A DNA stretch of 53,309 bases. It comes from Halorubrum halodurans (GTDB lineage: Archaea; Halobacteriota; Halobacteria; Halobacteriales; Haloferacaceae). A program made the position numbers and the translations under genes. The notes under the pieces were generated by a model. It made no database searches, was not told the origin of the DNA, and was given only the letters and a program-made list of their open reading frames with translations. The stretch is taken from contig NZ_NHPJ01000081.1 in the NCBI RefSeq assembly GCF_002252985.1, positions 1-53,309 on the forward strand, given 5' to 3'. Each line of letters begins with the position of its first letter. Positions within the stretch are counted from its first letter, which is position 1. Positions 1 to 8,140 of the stretch are shown here, piece after piece.

Positions 1-2998
1 CCCGCCCCGCACCACACTGCGACCCACTCCCCGCCCCTACCCCAGTCCCCGCATCACTCCCACACCCATCACTCCCTGCAGCACCGAACACGCACCGCCA
101 CCCGCCCGACCCGACCGCAACAACACCAGCAGCAACCAACACATCACGGTAATTCCGCACCGTCTGCCGCGACACACCACTCGTATCCGCAATCCCAGCA
201 ACCGTCACCCGCGACGCACCGCCCTCACCCCCGGCACTCAACGCTAACACACCGGACAGAACCCGGCCAGCCGACGCTGGTAACCGCGGGAACACCCACT
301 CCACACCAACCTGCTCAACCGCATACCGAACATCACGCATCACCACTTCCCGACCCGGAGACCGGTCCGCACTCCCCAACCACCGTAACGCCCGCGCCGC
401 ACCGAACGGTGACTGCAACACACCGTACAACACATCCACGCACTCACTCGTCACCCGGAAATCCTTCCACCGCAGCACACGCGCTGCAGCCACCGCAACA
501 TCCGACCGCTCCACCCCATCCTGAACCGTGATCGGGACGTTGAACTCCGGCGCATCCGCATGCAACTCGAACGACTCGAACGCATCCCGTAACGGGTCAA
601 CTAACCGGTGCCCTGACCCGCCGCGAACCACAACCCCGCCAAGCAACTCACCAACCGGATCCGCAGCATCAACCTGCGCCGTGAACGCTAACTCGCGCTT
701 CTCCTCTCGATCCTCGTACAACTGCCGGTACGCCGCAAACGACTCGTACACCGACTGAATCGCCACGGAATGCGCGATCGACTCCGCAATATCATCCAAC
801 CGGGAAGCTGACCCGACCGTCCCCGGCACGTGCACATCCCTGAGGACATCGTACCCAGCCGCATCCAGCACGTGCACAACCGACCCGTACAACCCGTGCG
901 CATCCTGCAGCAACTCCGACAAGAACTCATCCCGCGACTCACAGTCACCGTACTCACCGTGCTTCAACTGCCGTGACCGGTCAGCAATACTCTCACCCCA
1001 CTCCACGAACGCATCCCGAACCGACTCCGGCCCCGACACCGTATCAATCGACACGCACCCGACCTGCCGCGCTAACCGTAACACAGCAACCGGCACCTCA
1101 TCCAACAACTCGTCAACCACATCATCCGTCAACGCAGCATCAATCACTAACGGGGACGCTAACGCAACCGCAGCACCCACCGTGTACGACAGCGGACTCG
1201 ATGCATTCACCGACACCGCGACCTCACACTCACCCGGAAGCACACTCACCTGCTGCGTATGCCGATCAAGCCCGTGATCGTGCGCCGTATCAAGCACCGA
1301 TACACGCCCATCACCGCCTGCAGCACCGGCGATCGCAGCGTGCTTCCACCGCGGCATGTACACAGTCCGGTACGGCCCGCGGTCACACTCCTCGACAGGC
1401 GGCTCGGCCGGCGCTGCGAGGCTGTCTGCCGTAGCGGTGCTGTCTGCGGTGCGGTCATTATTGTCCGCGGTGCGGTCCTTGCTGACTTCTTGACCGAGCG
1501 CAGCGTCAGCGTGTACACGTCTCTGTATCTGGGATTTTGGGGGTTCGTTAACGCTGGTTTGCAGCGTGGTTTGCTGGCCGTGGACGGCATCGAGTTCGCT
1601 GAGTACAGTCCGTGCAGCTGGGCGTGTTTCGGCTTTTTTCGTTTTCGATGCTCTGTACGTGTCGACGAGTCCGAGGTCGGAGAGTTCTGAGAGGCACTGT
1701 CTGACGCGGGAGTCCGAGTGCTGTGTTACTGTGTATAACTGGTTGTACGTCACGGTGCCGCCGGGTTCGTTGTGGATCCGGCGGAGTACTGCGACGGGTA
1801 GTCCGTCCGGGTCGAGGGTAGCGAGCGCAGTGTCGATACTCGGTTCGCCACGCCGGGTATCCGGCCAGTTGTTAACAGCGGTGAGGTCGTCGCGGTGCTG
1901 GTCGCGGAGCCACGCTCGCGTGACGCGGCCTGTGACGAGCCGGACATCGAGCCCGTGACTTAACGTGCTGAGGAGTCGGAACACGTCGCTGCGTTGGTCG
2001 CGCGGCATGCTGCGGATCGTGTCGTGGTTGACGGTGACGGTGATGACTGGCGGTGCGTCGCGGATCCGGGCGGTGTATCGGAATATGTTCGCGGTGGCGA
2101 GCACGTCGTTTGTCGTGGTGTGACCGGAGCCGAGTCGCCGGATTTCTGTGAGGAGTTCCCAGGCGTCGGTTTCGTGGCCTCGGCAGAGGTTCGTGATGAG
2201 ACTCCGGTATGATGCGGTGAGTGGCGTGTCGGTGATTCCGAGTCGGTCGAGCCGGTCGTGGAGTTCGTCGTATGTTGCGTCGCGGCCGAGTGCTTGGACT
2301 GCGTTGATGAACACGTCTTGCATGCCGGGGTTGTTGAGGAGTGCTTGCCATACGTCGGTGACTGGCTGGTCACCGCGGATTTCGACGGTTGGTGTGACGG
2401 GTGGTTGTTGTGTGATGGTGAGCCCGGCATCGGTGTGTACTGGGAGTTCTTCGATCGCGCCGGTTTCTCCGTCGCTGTCCGGGTTGGTGCCGGTCGTGAC
2501 TGCGGGGTGTGTGGTGTGTGTTGGGTGGTTCGGGTCTGGGAGTTCCGTGTCGTGTTCAGTCGTATTCTCGGTCCGGGTTGCGATGAGTTCGTGTTGCCCG
2601 ATGGTTCCTGCGATGCGTTCGGCTTCGGTTTCGAACGCGTCTGCGAACACGGGTTTCGTATCGACGAGATCGCTGTACCGGTTACGCCGTGTTTCGAGGC
2701 TGTGTTCGACGAGTGCGTCGAATACGTCGGCGTCGACGGGTGTGTCGCTGGTTTTCTTGTCGTGGTCGCGGTATGTCCCGGTGGTTTTGTACTCGTGTAA
2801 CTGCCCGGCGTTGTCTGCGAGGATTTGTGCGCGGAGTTCAGCTGCGGTGTCCGGGTCGTCTGCGGTGGCGAGCGACCGGTGTTTTTCTGTGCGTCGTGTT
2901 GTTCCGCAGCTGGGGCACGTGGTCGTGTCGTGCCGGTTGAGGTGCTGGACGATCCAGTGCGTTTCGCAGTGCTTGCACGCGGTGACGTGGTACGTCAT
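1..2998 (-). CDS. DUF5817-like zinc-ribbon/HTH protein, C-terminus cut off by window edge
   Basis: An uninterrupted frame runs from an ATG at 2998 to base 1 (about 999 codons) with no stop, so the gene is partial. The N-terminus carries a zinc ribbon (Cys-Lys-His-Cys near residue 8, Cys-Pro-Ser-Cys near residue 28) followed by a helical stretch rich in Ala/Asp/Arg. This resembles the DUF5817 proteins of haloarchaeal mobile elements as I know that family. Residues around 350-450 look like one winged-helix module. Near the left edge, about residues 950-970, there is a second HTH (GIADTSGVSRQTVRNYR). Codon use changes midway: the first half prefers C-ending codons and the second half T- or G-ending ones, which suggests fusion or recombination. 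The join, near residues 470-520, has DNA similarity to 43.95-44.10 kb. The role is probably DNA binding; family membership is recalled, not searched. Confidence 0.7.
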   Translation of the reverse strand, partial: MTYHVTACKHCETHWIVQHLNRHDTTTCPSCGTTRRTEKHRSLATADDPDTAAELRAQILADNAGQLHEYKTTGTYRDHDKKTSDTPVDADVFDALVEHSLETRRNRYSDLVDTKPVFADAFETEAERIAGTIGQHELIATRTENTTEHDTELPDPNHPTHTTHPAVTTGTNPDSDGETGAIEELPVHTDAGLTITQQPPVTPTVEIRGDQPVTDVWQALLNNPGMQDVFINAVQALGRDATYDELHDRLDRLGITDTPLTASYRSLITNLCRGHETDAWELLTEIRRLGSGHTTTNDVLATANIFRYTARIRDAPPVITVTVNHDTIRSMPRDQRSDVFRLLSTLSHGLDVRLVTGRVTRAWLRDQHRDDLTAVNNWPDTRRGEPSIDTALATLDPDGLPVAVLRRIHNEPGGTVTYNQLYTVTQHSDSRVRQCLSELSDLGLVDTYRASKTKKAETRPAARTVLSELDAVHGQQTTLQTSVNEPPKSQIQRRVHADAALGQEVSKDRTADNNDRTADSTATADSLAAPAEPPVEECDRGPYRTVYMPRWKHAAIAGAAGGDGRVSVLDTAHDHGLDRHTQQVSVLPGECEVAVSVNASSPLSYTVGAAVALASPLVIDAALTDDVVDELLDEVPVAVLRLARQVGCVSIDTVSGPESVRDAFVEWGESIADRSRQLKHGEYGDCESRDEFLSELLQDAHGLYGSVVHVLDAAGYDVLRDVHVPGTVGSASRLDDIAESIAHSVAIQSVYESFAAYRQLYEDREEKRELAFTAQVDAADPVGELLGGVVVRGGSGHRLVDPLRDAFESFELHADAPEFNVPITVQDGVERSDVAVAAARVLRWKDFRVTSECVDVLYGVLQSPFGAARALRWLGSADRSPGREVVMRDVRYAVEQVGVEWVFPRLPASAGRVLSGVLALSAGGEGGASRVTVAGIADTSGVSRQTVRNYRDVLVAAGVVAVGSGGWRCVFGAAGSDGCGSDAGTGVGAGSGSQCGAGR

Positions 2999-3209
2999 AC
3001 TGTTTCACCTCGCGTGACGCGGTGTGTTCGTGCCGGGTGCGGTGCTGGGCGGTGTGTCGTGCGTGTCGTGCCCGTCGGTCGTGGCGACGGGTATCCCTGT
3101 CGCGGCATGGGTTGTACTGTGTCTTGTGGTGGTGACTACCGGTCACGGCGTTCACGTGCATCACGCTGTAACCGGTGTGTCTCCGGTTACTGTGATGGTT
3201 AGTGGTACT

Positions 3210-3219
3210 GACCGGTAAA
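3210..3219 (-). promoter_or_regulatory. Class B promoter box (GTTTACCGGT), upstream of the DUF5817-like gene
   Basis: On the minus strand the box reads GTTTACCGGT preceded by CCCGGGG. This is the same arrangement as before the CetZ-like gene at 4051 and the genes starting at 19561 and 38515. The distance to the ATG at 2998 is long (about 210 bases), so either the leader is long or a closer start signal is used. Confidence 0.4.
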
Positions 3220-3309
3220 CCCCCCGGGTGGTGGTTCTACACGTCACCCGGGGTTCCGTGGTAGGTGTTCAATACAGTATTCGGCTCGGGCACGGATAAA
3301 ACTTCGGCG

Positions 3310-3333
3310 TTTCACACGGAATCCGGTGTGAAA
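3310..3333. repeat. 24-bp palindrome, copy 1 (arms TTTCACACSG/CSGTGTGAAA)
   Basis: Two 10-base arms flank a central AATC-like core. Near-identical palindromes lie at 38579-38602 and 45035-45058, so this is a dispersed element rather than a chance hairpin. It is intergenic in all three places, so an operator or terminator role is possible. Confidence 0.55.
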
Positions 3334-3437
3334 GCACACGGTGGTGTTACAGTCTCCGTGCAGTACTGCTCGGTCACTGGCCGCGTTACAGAAAGTCAAG
3401 GAGAAAGCCCACAACTTCAGTCGTGGGTGGATGTCAA

Positions 3438-3983
3438 TTACTGCCCGGCGGTGTCTTCGAGGTACGTGTTGTACTGCCGGCGGTACAGTGCCTGCTTGGA
3501 CAGCAGTAATTCGTTCAACAGTTCCTGCACGCGTCCTTCGTCCCACCCCGTGATGTCCGTGATTTTGTCTGGTTGCCCGGCTCCGGTCGCATCGATGTGT
3601 TCTGCGATCGCCATGATGACGGCTTCACGGCTGGTTGCGTCAGTCCGTGCGGCGTACTTGTTGGCTTTCGGGAGCCACGGCAAGGGTTCGAACTCGTCTT
3701 CGACAGTCGAGATGTACGTGTCTGGTGCGGTGTTCAACGGGATGCCTGTCCGGTCCTCGTGACTGTCGGTATCGGTGATGACGGTGTGGTGCGTGTTGAT
3801 GTGCGGGGGGTCGTGGATTACGTCGTGCGGGAGTACGCCGAGTTCCGTGTTATCGTTCGCGTCGTGCAACGCGACGATCGTGTGGTCTTGCAGTTCGATG
3901 CCGACGACGCTGTCCGGGTCGTTGACGATGATCCGTGGTCCGGACATGTCGTGGAGTCCGAGTTGCTGATCGACGCTGGTCAT
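3438..3983 (-). CDS. Unknown acidic protein, divergent from the CetZ-like gene
   Basis: A 181-residue protein starting MTSVDQQLGL. I do not recognise a family. The N-terminal half is rich in Asp, His and Val and looks like a small beta domain. The C-terminal 70 residues (from about 110) are helical and include ITGWDEGRVQELLNELLLSKQALYRRQYNTYL, which resembles a winged-helix or a coiled dimerisation segment. It is transcribed divergently from the tubulin-like gene with only 108 bases between the two ATGs. A TATA-like ATTATATCAA on the minus strand near 4007-4018 lies close to the usual distance from this start. The arrangement suggests a regulator or partner of the CetZ-like protein, which is inferred from position alone. 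Confidence 0.7.
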   Translation of the reverse strand: MTSVDQQLGLHDMSGPRIIVNDPDSVVGIELQDHTIVALHDANDNTELGVLPHDVIHDPPHINTHHTVITDTDSHEDRTGIPLNTAPDTYISTVEDEFEPLPWLPKANKYAARTDATSREAVIMAIAEHIDATGAGQPDKITDITGWDEGRVQELLNELLLSKQALYRRQYNTYLEDTAGQ

Positions 3984-4050
3984 GCGTTTGGATGCGTGTT
4001 GCGGTGTATTGATATAATCCTACGGGAAACGGTTCGTTCACGCCCCCGGG

Positions 4051-4060
4051 GTTTACCGGT
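4051..4060 (+). promoter_or_regulatory. Class B promoter box before the CetZ-like gene
   Basis: GTTTACCGGTCCGTG begins at 4051, 41 bases before the ATG at 4092. A second TATA-like element (GTATATTG, about 4069-4076) sits closer to the start. Confidence 0.5.
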
Positions 4061-4091
4061 CCGTGCGGTGTATATTGACGTACCCATACCT

Positions 4092-5339
4092 ATGCGTCTC
4101 GGGATTATCGCGTACGGCCGGGCCGGGTGCCGCATCGCAGCTGCGTTCAAACGCCGTGAGAAACGGTCGATGACGCACCTGTCCGAGTTCATTATGCTCG
4201 CGGATACTGCGTCGCAGCAACTCATCGACGTGGACGTGATCGATGATGACTGGAAGGCCGTGTACGGCGAACCACGGTTCGCCGGGACCGGGACAGCCGG
4301 GAAACTCGGTCCTGGTGTTGAGGCAGCGAAAGCAACGACGCAGAATATCGAATCGGTCCTGCAGTACTCCGGGACGAACCGGTCGAATATTGATGCGTTC
4401 CTCGTGATCGGGAGTCTCGGCGGTGGGACCGGCGGGTCCGGTGCACCAGTCGCTGCGAAGTACCTGACCGGGATCACCGGGTCTACGCCAGTGTACGGTG
4501 TCGGTGTCCTGCCAGCGCCGTGCGAACCTGATATTTACACGGTGAATGCTGCTCGGTCGATCCAGTCATTCGCAGCTGCGACGGACACGGTACTCTTGTT
4601 CGATAACAAGACTCTCGGTGTAGCGGAACCTGACTCGCATCCCGACGTTCCCGATGACATCCCGGCTAGTGACGTGTTCGGCCCGGTGAATAAGACGATC
4701 GCTGAACTCATCCACACGGTCTTCGCAGCTGATACGCGTACCACCGGGAGTGAGTTACCGGGCGCGGTCGCTGACCAGGACGACATCACGTCGGTGCTTG
4801 GAACCGGCGGGTTATCGACGGTGAGTTTCGTTGAGAAGTCGTTACCTCGACCCGCTCGCCCCGGGGTGGTTGGCCGCGCTGCACGGTTCCTCAACACGCT
4901 TACCTCGGGGGTGCGTGCCGGGTCGGTCAGGGACTGGCCGCACCCGACGGACCTCGTCGAGTACGTGGCGTCCACGGACGCGTCGATGCTTCCACCGGTC
5001 ACACCGGACGATGCTGCCCGGACGTTAACGTTACTGACTGGGCCTCGGGATCACTTGCATGCGAGTCACGTGACGGACACGGCTGACTGGGCGGTCGAGG
5101 CGTTCGAGAATGAGTTAACGGTCGTGAAAGCTGATCCGCGTCGACGAGCGAAGGCTGTGAGTCTGTTGACGGTGTGTAGCGGGATCGGTATCCCACCGCG
5201 CGTTGAAGACCTGTTGAGTGATGCGGAACACGTCGCGCGAGAAGTACAACAACAGCAACAGCAGCAGTCCCGGGAGCGGGATCCGAAGTCAGTCAACGTG
5301 TTCGACGATGACTCGACGCGCATCCCACCAGCGTTCTAA
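4092..5339 (+). CDS. cetZ-like: CetZ-like tubulin-superfamily GTPase
   Basis: The open frame is longer upstream, but I place the start at ATG 4092 because MRLGIIAYGRAGCRIA matches the first beta strand and nucleotide-binding loop of CetZ/FtsZ proteins; this gives 415 residues. The tubulin signature GGGTGGSG is at about residues 110-117, preceded by DAFLVIGSLG. The following VYGVGVLPAPCEPDIYTVNAARSIQ closely follows the CetZ pattern, including the ILP...YTLNAARS region. CetZ proteins of haloarchaea polymerise with GTP at the cell envelope and control shape and motility. A copy on a mobile element could act on cell shape, or in segregation as phage and plasmid tubulins do; that is inference. 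The C-terminus has a run of seven Gln and an acidic tail that could be the linker and tip. The family call is firm, the role is not. Confidence 0.88.
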   Translation: MRLGIIAYGRAGCRIAAAFKRREKRSMTHLSEFIMLADTASQQLIDVDVIDDDWKAVYGEPRFAGTGTAGKLGPGVEAAKATTQNIESVLQYSGTNRSNIDAFLVIGSLGGGTGGSGAPVAAKYLTGITGSTPVYGVGVLPAPCEPDIYTVNAARSIQSFAAATDTVLLFDNKTLGVAEPDSHPDVPDDIPASDVFGPVNKTIAELIHTVFAADTRTTGSELPGAVADQDDITSVLGTGGLSTVSFVEKSLPRPARPGVVGRAARFLNTLTSGVRAGSVRDWPHPTDLVEYVASTDASMLPPVTPDDAARTLTLLTGPRDHLHASHVTDTADWAVEAFENELTVVKADPRRRAKAVSLLTVCSGIGIPPRVEDLLSDAEHVAREVQQQQQQQSRERDPKSVNVFDDDSTRIPPAF

Positions 5340-5344
5340 AAAGG

Positions 5345-5376
5345 CTGTGCACGGTACACGGGCACGCCGCGTTACA
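5345..5376 (+). repeat. R1 core motif right after the CetZ-like stop codon
   Basis: The motif GTACACGGGCACGCCGCG begins about ten bases after the stop. The same motif opens the R1 repeats at 30.4, 43.25, 43.88, 46.94 and 48.56 kb, and in reverse follows the stop of the gene ending at 52330. Its place just after genes suggests a 3'-end or termination role. Confidence 0.4.
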
Positions 5377-5418
5377 CGACCGGTGGTTCGCGTCGCACCG
5401 CCTGGTTGCTGGTGCTGG

Positions 5419-5793
5419 TTACCGTGTCTGGTCGCTGTGACCGTGGTTCTCGTCTGGGTGGTCCGGGCGGCCGGCGACACCCCAGTCGTCCTTGTGGTTC
5501 ACGGGCGGGTGCGTGTACGGATCGATCCGGCCGTACTCTCTGTTCTTCCGTGGTTGGACTTCGTGCATTGAGACGCGTTCAACCGATTCGGAATAATCGG
5601 GTCTCAACAACCAGTGCAAGTGCAGGTAGTCAGGCATGTCAGGTGTGGAGTGCCCGAGTCGTCGTGGTTCGGTCCAGCCTTTCTCGTCGCTGCCTTCGAT
5701 CTGGTACGCACCGTCGCGTTGGAACCACACGTACATTTCGTTCCCTGACTCGTCGCCTGGTCCTGGTGTGAAGTGCAGTGCGTAGTTCGCCAT
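5419..5793 (-). CDS. Unknown small protein
   Basis: I choose ATG 5793 (MANYALHFTPGPGDESG, 124 residues). The longer frame would begin inside the tRNA-like gene. It is rich in Trp, Tyr, His and Pro (YVWFQRDGAYQIEG, LHLHWLLRPDY) with a charged His/Asp-rich tail and no membrane segment. I do not recognise it. It follows the tRNA-like gene at 5829-5901 on the same strand by 35 bases and may share its transcript. Confidence 0.55.
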   Translation of the reverse strand: MANYALHFTPGPGDESGNEMYVWFQRDGAYQIEGSDEKGWTEPRRLGHSTPDMPDYLHLHWLLRPDYSESVERVSMHEVQPRKNREYGRIDPYTHPPVNHKDDWGVAGRPDHPDENHGHSDQTR

Positions 5794-5828
5794 GCGTGTC
5801 ACCTGCGTGTTGTACTGGTGAGACGGGA

Positions 5829-5901
5829 TGGACACCCCCGGGATTTGAACCCGGAGCTTGCCGCTTGCGAAGCGGCTGCTCTACCGTTGAGCTAGGGGCC
5901 C
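5829..5901 (-). tRNA. tRNA-Ala(CGC)-like gene
   Basis: On the minus strand the D arm (GCTC...GAGC), a five-pair anticodon stem (GCCGC/GCGGC) with loop TTCGCAA giving anticodon CGC, and a T arm (CCGGG-TTCAAAT-CCCGG) all fit. If one extra G at the T-stem/acceptor junction is tolerated, the acceptor is GGGCCCC against GGTGTCC with discriminator A. That restores the G3:U70 pair and A73 that mark alanine tRNAs, leaving one C:U mismatch. CCA is not encoded, as is usual in archaea. The imperfect acceptor means it may be a decaying or mobile-element tRNA. Confidence 0.6.
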
Positions 5902-5935
5902 GTGCGTGCCGGATCCGTCTCGGTACGGATCGTGA

Positions 5936-6031
5936 GTGCGGTGGACGGATTCGAACCGTCTTTTCCTCGGCAGGGACGCGTTCTCGCGTGTGCCACGTCA
6001 CTGGCGGGGTTCCGAGTTTACCTACACCGCA
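5936..6031 (-). tRNA. tRNA-like gene with long variable arm, anticodon unresolved
   Basis: On the minus strand a perfect seven-pair acceptor (TGCGGTG/CACCGCA) encloses a D arm with a GG in its loop and a perfect T arm (GACGG-TTCGAAT-CCGTC). A hairpin ACGCG-AGAA-CGCGT is placed like a class II variable arm. The anticodon arm is weak (GCCA/TGGC with a six-base loop), and 13 extra bases lie before the T arm, so either the tRNA is degenerate, it holds an intron, or it folds differently. A class C promoter box at 6077-6086 lies 46 bases upstream and could serve both tRNA genes. Confidence 0.4.
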
Positions 6032-6076
6032 GTGACCGGGGGCGACCCGGTACACGTCGACGTACACGGCCGGGAT

Positions 6077-6096
6077 GGTTAAACGCTCGTGAATAT
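6077..6096 (-). promoter_or_regulatory. Class C promoter box before the tRNA-like genes
   Basis: The minus strand reads GATATTCACGAGCGTTTAACC across 6077-6097. The same CACGAGCGTTTAA block precedes protein genes starting at 40360 and 52701, and shorter GCGTTTAACC versions precede 21800, 23275 and 26582. Confidence 0.5.
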
Positions 6097-6167
6097 CTTG
6101 CACCTGCCTTCCCCCCCAGTGTTCCACAGGACGTGCTTTGCCACCGGACCACCGCGCCCCTGGCGTG

Positions 6168-7448
6168 TTACTCGAACCGGTTGTCACGCGGTTCAAGATC
6201 ATTCAATTCCATGTACCGGTCACGCTCACCCGGTGGGGTGAATTCGTGGAATATTACGCGGCGGAACATCGTCAGCGCTGCTTCGAAATCACGGAACAAA
6301 TCATCGAACGGGACGTTCACACGGTCATTATGCACGACAGCGTTCCTCGTATCGACGTAAAAATACGCGTTACTTCCTGGTCTTGACTCATCGAAGGCCG
6401 TTGAGAACGCTGCGAGGTCATCAACCGGGACACCGAGCTCATCTGCGAGATTCGAAATCACTGCATCAGTATCACTCAACACGTCCTCGTCGAATGCAGC
6501 GTACCGCCGGGCGAGTGTTTCGATCCCGGACGCGATTGACGCGGTCCGTGCATTCACCGTTCGTTCTTGGAGTAACGCATCGAAATACCACGACAAGCAC
6601 TCTCGGTACTTGTACGCATCAACACGGTCGACGAACCGGTCGTACCCGTGATCGAGGAATATGAACGGGTCGTTTGCCCGTGCGATATTCGCCCCGGTGA
6701 ATGCTGATCCGATGTCTGACCGCCACGTCCCGTACCATTTCTCGAATTCCCAGGGTGGCGTGTCGCCGTCGACACCGATTATAGTCGCTCGAATCGGGGC
6801 TGGCAGGGTGCCTTGCGTGAATCCGAGGAGCCATGCAACCGGTTCGAGTGTACTGGCTGCGTGACTGACTTGCCGGTCTGGTGGGCCGTTGACTTCCTGC
6901 GCGATTGTTAGTGTGCCGGTGCGGAGCGGCCGGTGCCATTCTTTAATTTCTTCGATGCGGTCTTCTGTGTCTCGGTACTCACCGGCGTGGATTTCGAACG
7001 TGTCGCGTTCGAGGAGTGGTGTGGTGTCACGCCGCGGGAGATACGCGGTCGGCGGGTTGAAGTTCACCATATCGAACCGGATTATGACGGTGTTTCCAAC
7101 GATTGCGTCGCCGTCCGGTGCGGTTGTTGCTGTGAGTGTTCCGGCTCGGAACCCGAGTTCAGCATCCGTTTCGTCTCCGATGGTGTCCGGGACGTGCGGT
7201 GTGATGTACGCGTCCGTGATGTCGACGCGGGCACCGGTGTCTTCGTCGATCCCGGTTACGTCGTGCATCTCCGTGTCTGTTCCGTCTGCACGGTGCTGTA
7301 GGAATAATTCCATGCCGCGCGCGTCGCCGGTTGTGTCCGTGACTGCACCGGTGATGTTCCCATCTTCTGTCAGGGTGACACGGACCGTGTTGAGGTAGTC
7401 GTGCCCGGTAATGTTGATTGTCCGGTCGTCGATCGCGTCGGTGAACAT
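6168..7448 (-). CDS. HEPN-motif protein, probable RNase of a defence island
   Basis: This 426-residue protein has a long N-terminal part of beta-rich acidic sequence and a helical C-terminal third. Near residues 368-373 is RNAVVH, which fits the R-x4-H motif of HEPN ribonucleases, in the context YFYVDTRNAVVHND...FEAALTMFRRVIFHEF. HEPN domains of ApeA and similar proteins cleave RNA in abortive infection. The second HEPN-motif protein, at 11184-12635, lies in the same cluster. The gene comes 65 bases after the TBP-like gene on the same strand. Only the motif and helical context support the call. The N-terminal two thirds (with FNPPTAYLP and HRPLRTGTL) are unrecognised and may be a sensor domain. 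Confidence 0.65.
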   Translation of the reverse strand: MFTDAIDDRTINITGHDYLNTVRVTLTEDGNITGAVTDTTGDARGMELFLQHRADGTDTEMHDVTGIDEDTGARVDITDAYITPHVPDTIGDETDAELGFRAGTLTATTAPDGDAIVGNTVIIRFDMVNFNPPTAYLPRRDTTPLLERDTFEIHAGEYRDTEDRIEEIKEWHRPLRTGTLTIAQEVNGPPDRQVSHAASTLEPVAWLLGFTQGTLPAPIRATIIGVDGDTPPWEFEKWYGTWRSDIGSAFTGANIARANDPFIFLDHGYDRFVDRVDAYKYRECLSWYFDALLQERTVNARTASIASGIETLARRYAAFDEDVLSDTDAVISNLADELGVPVDDLAAFSTAFDESRPGSNAYFYVDTRNAVVHNDRVNVPFDDLFRDFEAALTMFRRVIFHEFTPPGERDRYMELNDLEPRDNRFE

Positions 7449-7513
7449 TGCAACGTATCTACGTGCAAGTGTGTGTTACTGTATCGTAAATCATGGTACT
7501 TGACGATGACTGG

Positions 7514-8092
7514 TCACGTCACCGGGTTAATCCGGGCTGTGAATTCACTGACTGTACTGGAGATGGTGTCGAGATCAGCAAGCCCGGTGCACAGAAGCTT
7601 CCCGCTGGAAAACACGAGGATGACAGCGTCCGATTCCTGATCACGGTAGATCAGTGCTGGGAATTGCTCTGGTTCGTATTCAACGCGTTCAAGACCGAGT
7701 TCTAACGCGAGCGCTTCAAGCGAGATGTTCGTGTTCACGGTGGTCGTAACGACGATGTTACTGACTTGCGACTCAGGCGTGAAGTCGAATTCGAGTAAGT
7801 CCCGCATCACCGTGTTCACACGACTGACAACATCTTCGAACTGGGCAACGGAATCAACACCAGTGATCGATGCTTTCCCGGACCGGTAGAACGCGACGTA
7901 CGTGTCGTCCGGAGCGAAATTCGTTTGCAGCCAGTGGTTCTCTGCGGGTTTATACGTCGCGTCCGTGATTTCCGACCGGGTTTCGAACGTGTCTCGCAGC
8001 GCAGCGAGATCTAGCTCCTGCCGGTATGATACCCACCCGATGACGTTCACGATCTCCAACGCCCCATCACCTGTGAACCCGGTTTCACTCAT
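7514..8092 (-). CDS. tbp-like: Divergent TATA-box-binding protein (TBP) homologue
   Basis: A 192-residue protein, about the length of archaeal TBP. The second TBP repeat is clear: LALELGLERVEYEPEQFPALIYRDQ followed by VILVFSSGKLLCTG. This matches the PEQFPxLIYR...LIFxSGKxxCTG signature. The first repeat (about residues 10-95) has kept only TYVAFYRSGKASITG and has lost PEQFP, so its DNA face or partner contacts must differ from housekeeping TBP. TBP bends the TATA box and recruits TFB and RNA polymerase. This copy sits between a type IIG enzyme and a HEPN protein on one strand, an unusual place for a general factor. A TATA box GTTTATACTT about 26 bases before the ATG predicts a leaderless mRNA. 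Family call firm; function as activator, repressor or decoy unknown. Confidence 0.85.
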   Translation of the reverse strand: MSETGFTGDGALEIVNVIGWVSYRQELDLAALRDTFETRSEITDATYKPAENHWLQTNFAPDDTYVAFYRSGKASITGVDSVAQFEDVVSRVNTVMRDLLEFDFTPESQVSNIVVTTTVNTNISLEALALELGLERVEYEPEQFPALIYRDQESDAVILVFSSGKLLCTGLADLDTISSTVSEFTARINPVT

Positions 8093-8112
8093 GATTCAGT
8101 ATTCCACCCTTC

Positions 8113-8123
8113 AAGTATAAACA
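8113..8123 (-). promoter_or_regulatory. TATA box of the TBP-like gene
   Basis: GTTTATACTT on the minus strand is centred about 26 bases before ATG 8092, so the transcript probably starts at or next to the ATG. Confidence 0.6.
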
Positions 8124-8140
8124 ACCCGTGAATCAACGGG

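Larger units (their letters stand above)
2999..3437. other. 439-bp region between divergently-read neighbours, no convincing gene
   Basis: It holds the upstream region of the DUF5817-like gene, including a class B promoter box at 3210-3219, a 24-bp near-palindrome at 3310-3333, and the 3' side of the unknown gene ending at 3438. Open frames here are arginine/histidine-rich on one strand and valine/cysteine-rich on the other, which is typical of shadow frames in GC-rich DNA. Confidence 0.5.

Noticed and set aside
2148..3017. Long plus-strand frame (289 residues) rich in Ser, Val and Cys
   Set aside because: It lies opposite the DUF5817-like gene, whose zinc ribbon and HTH are recognisable; the plus frame has shadow-frame composition.
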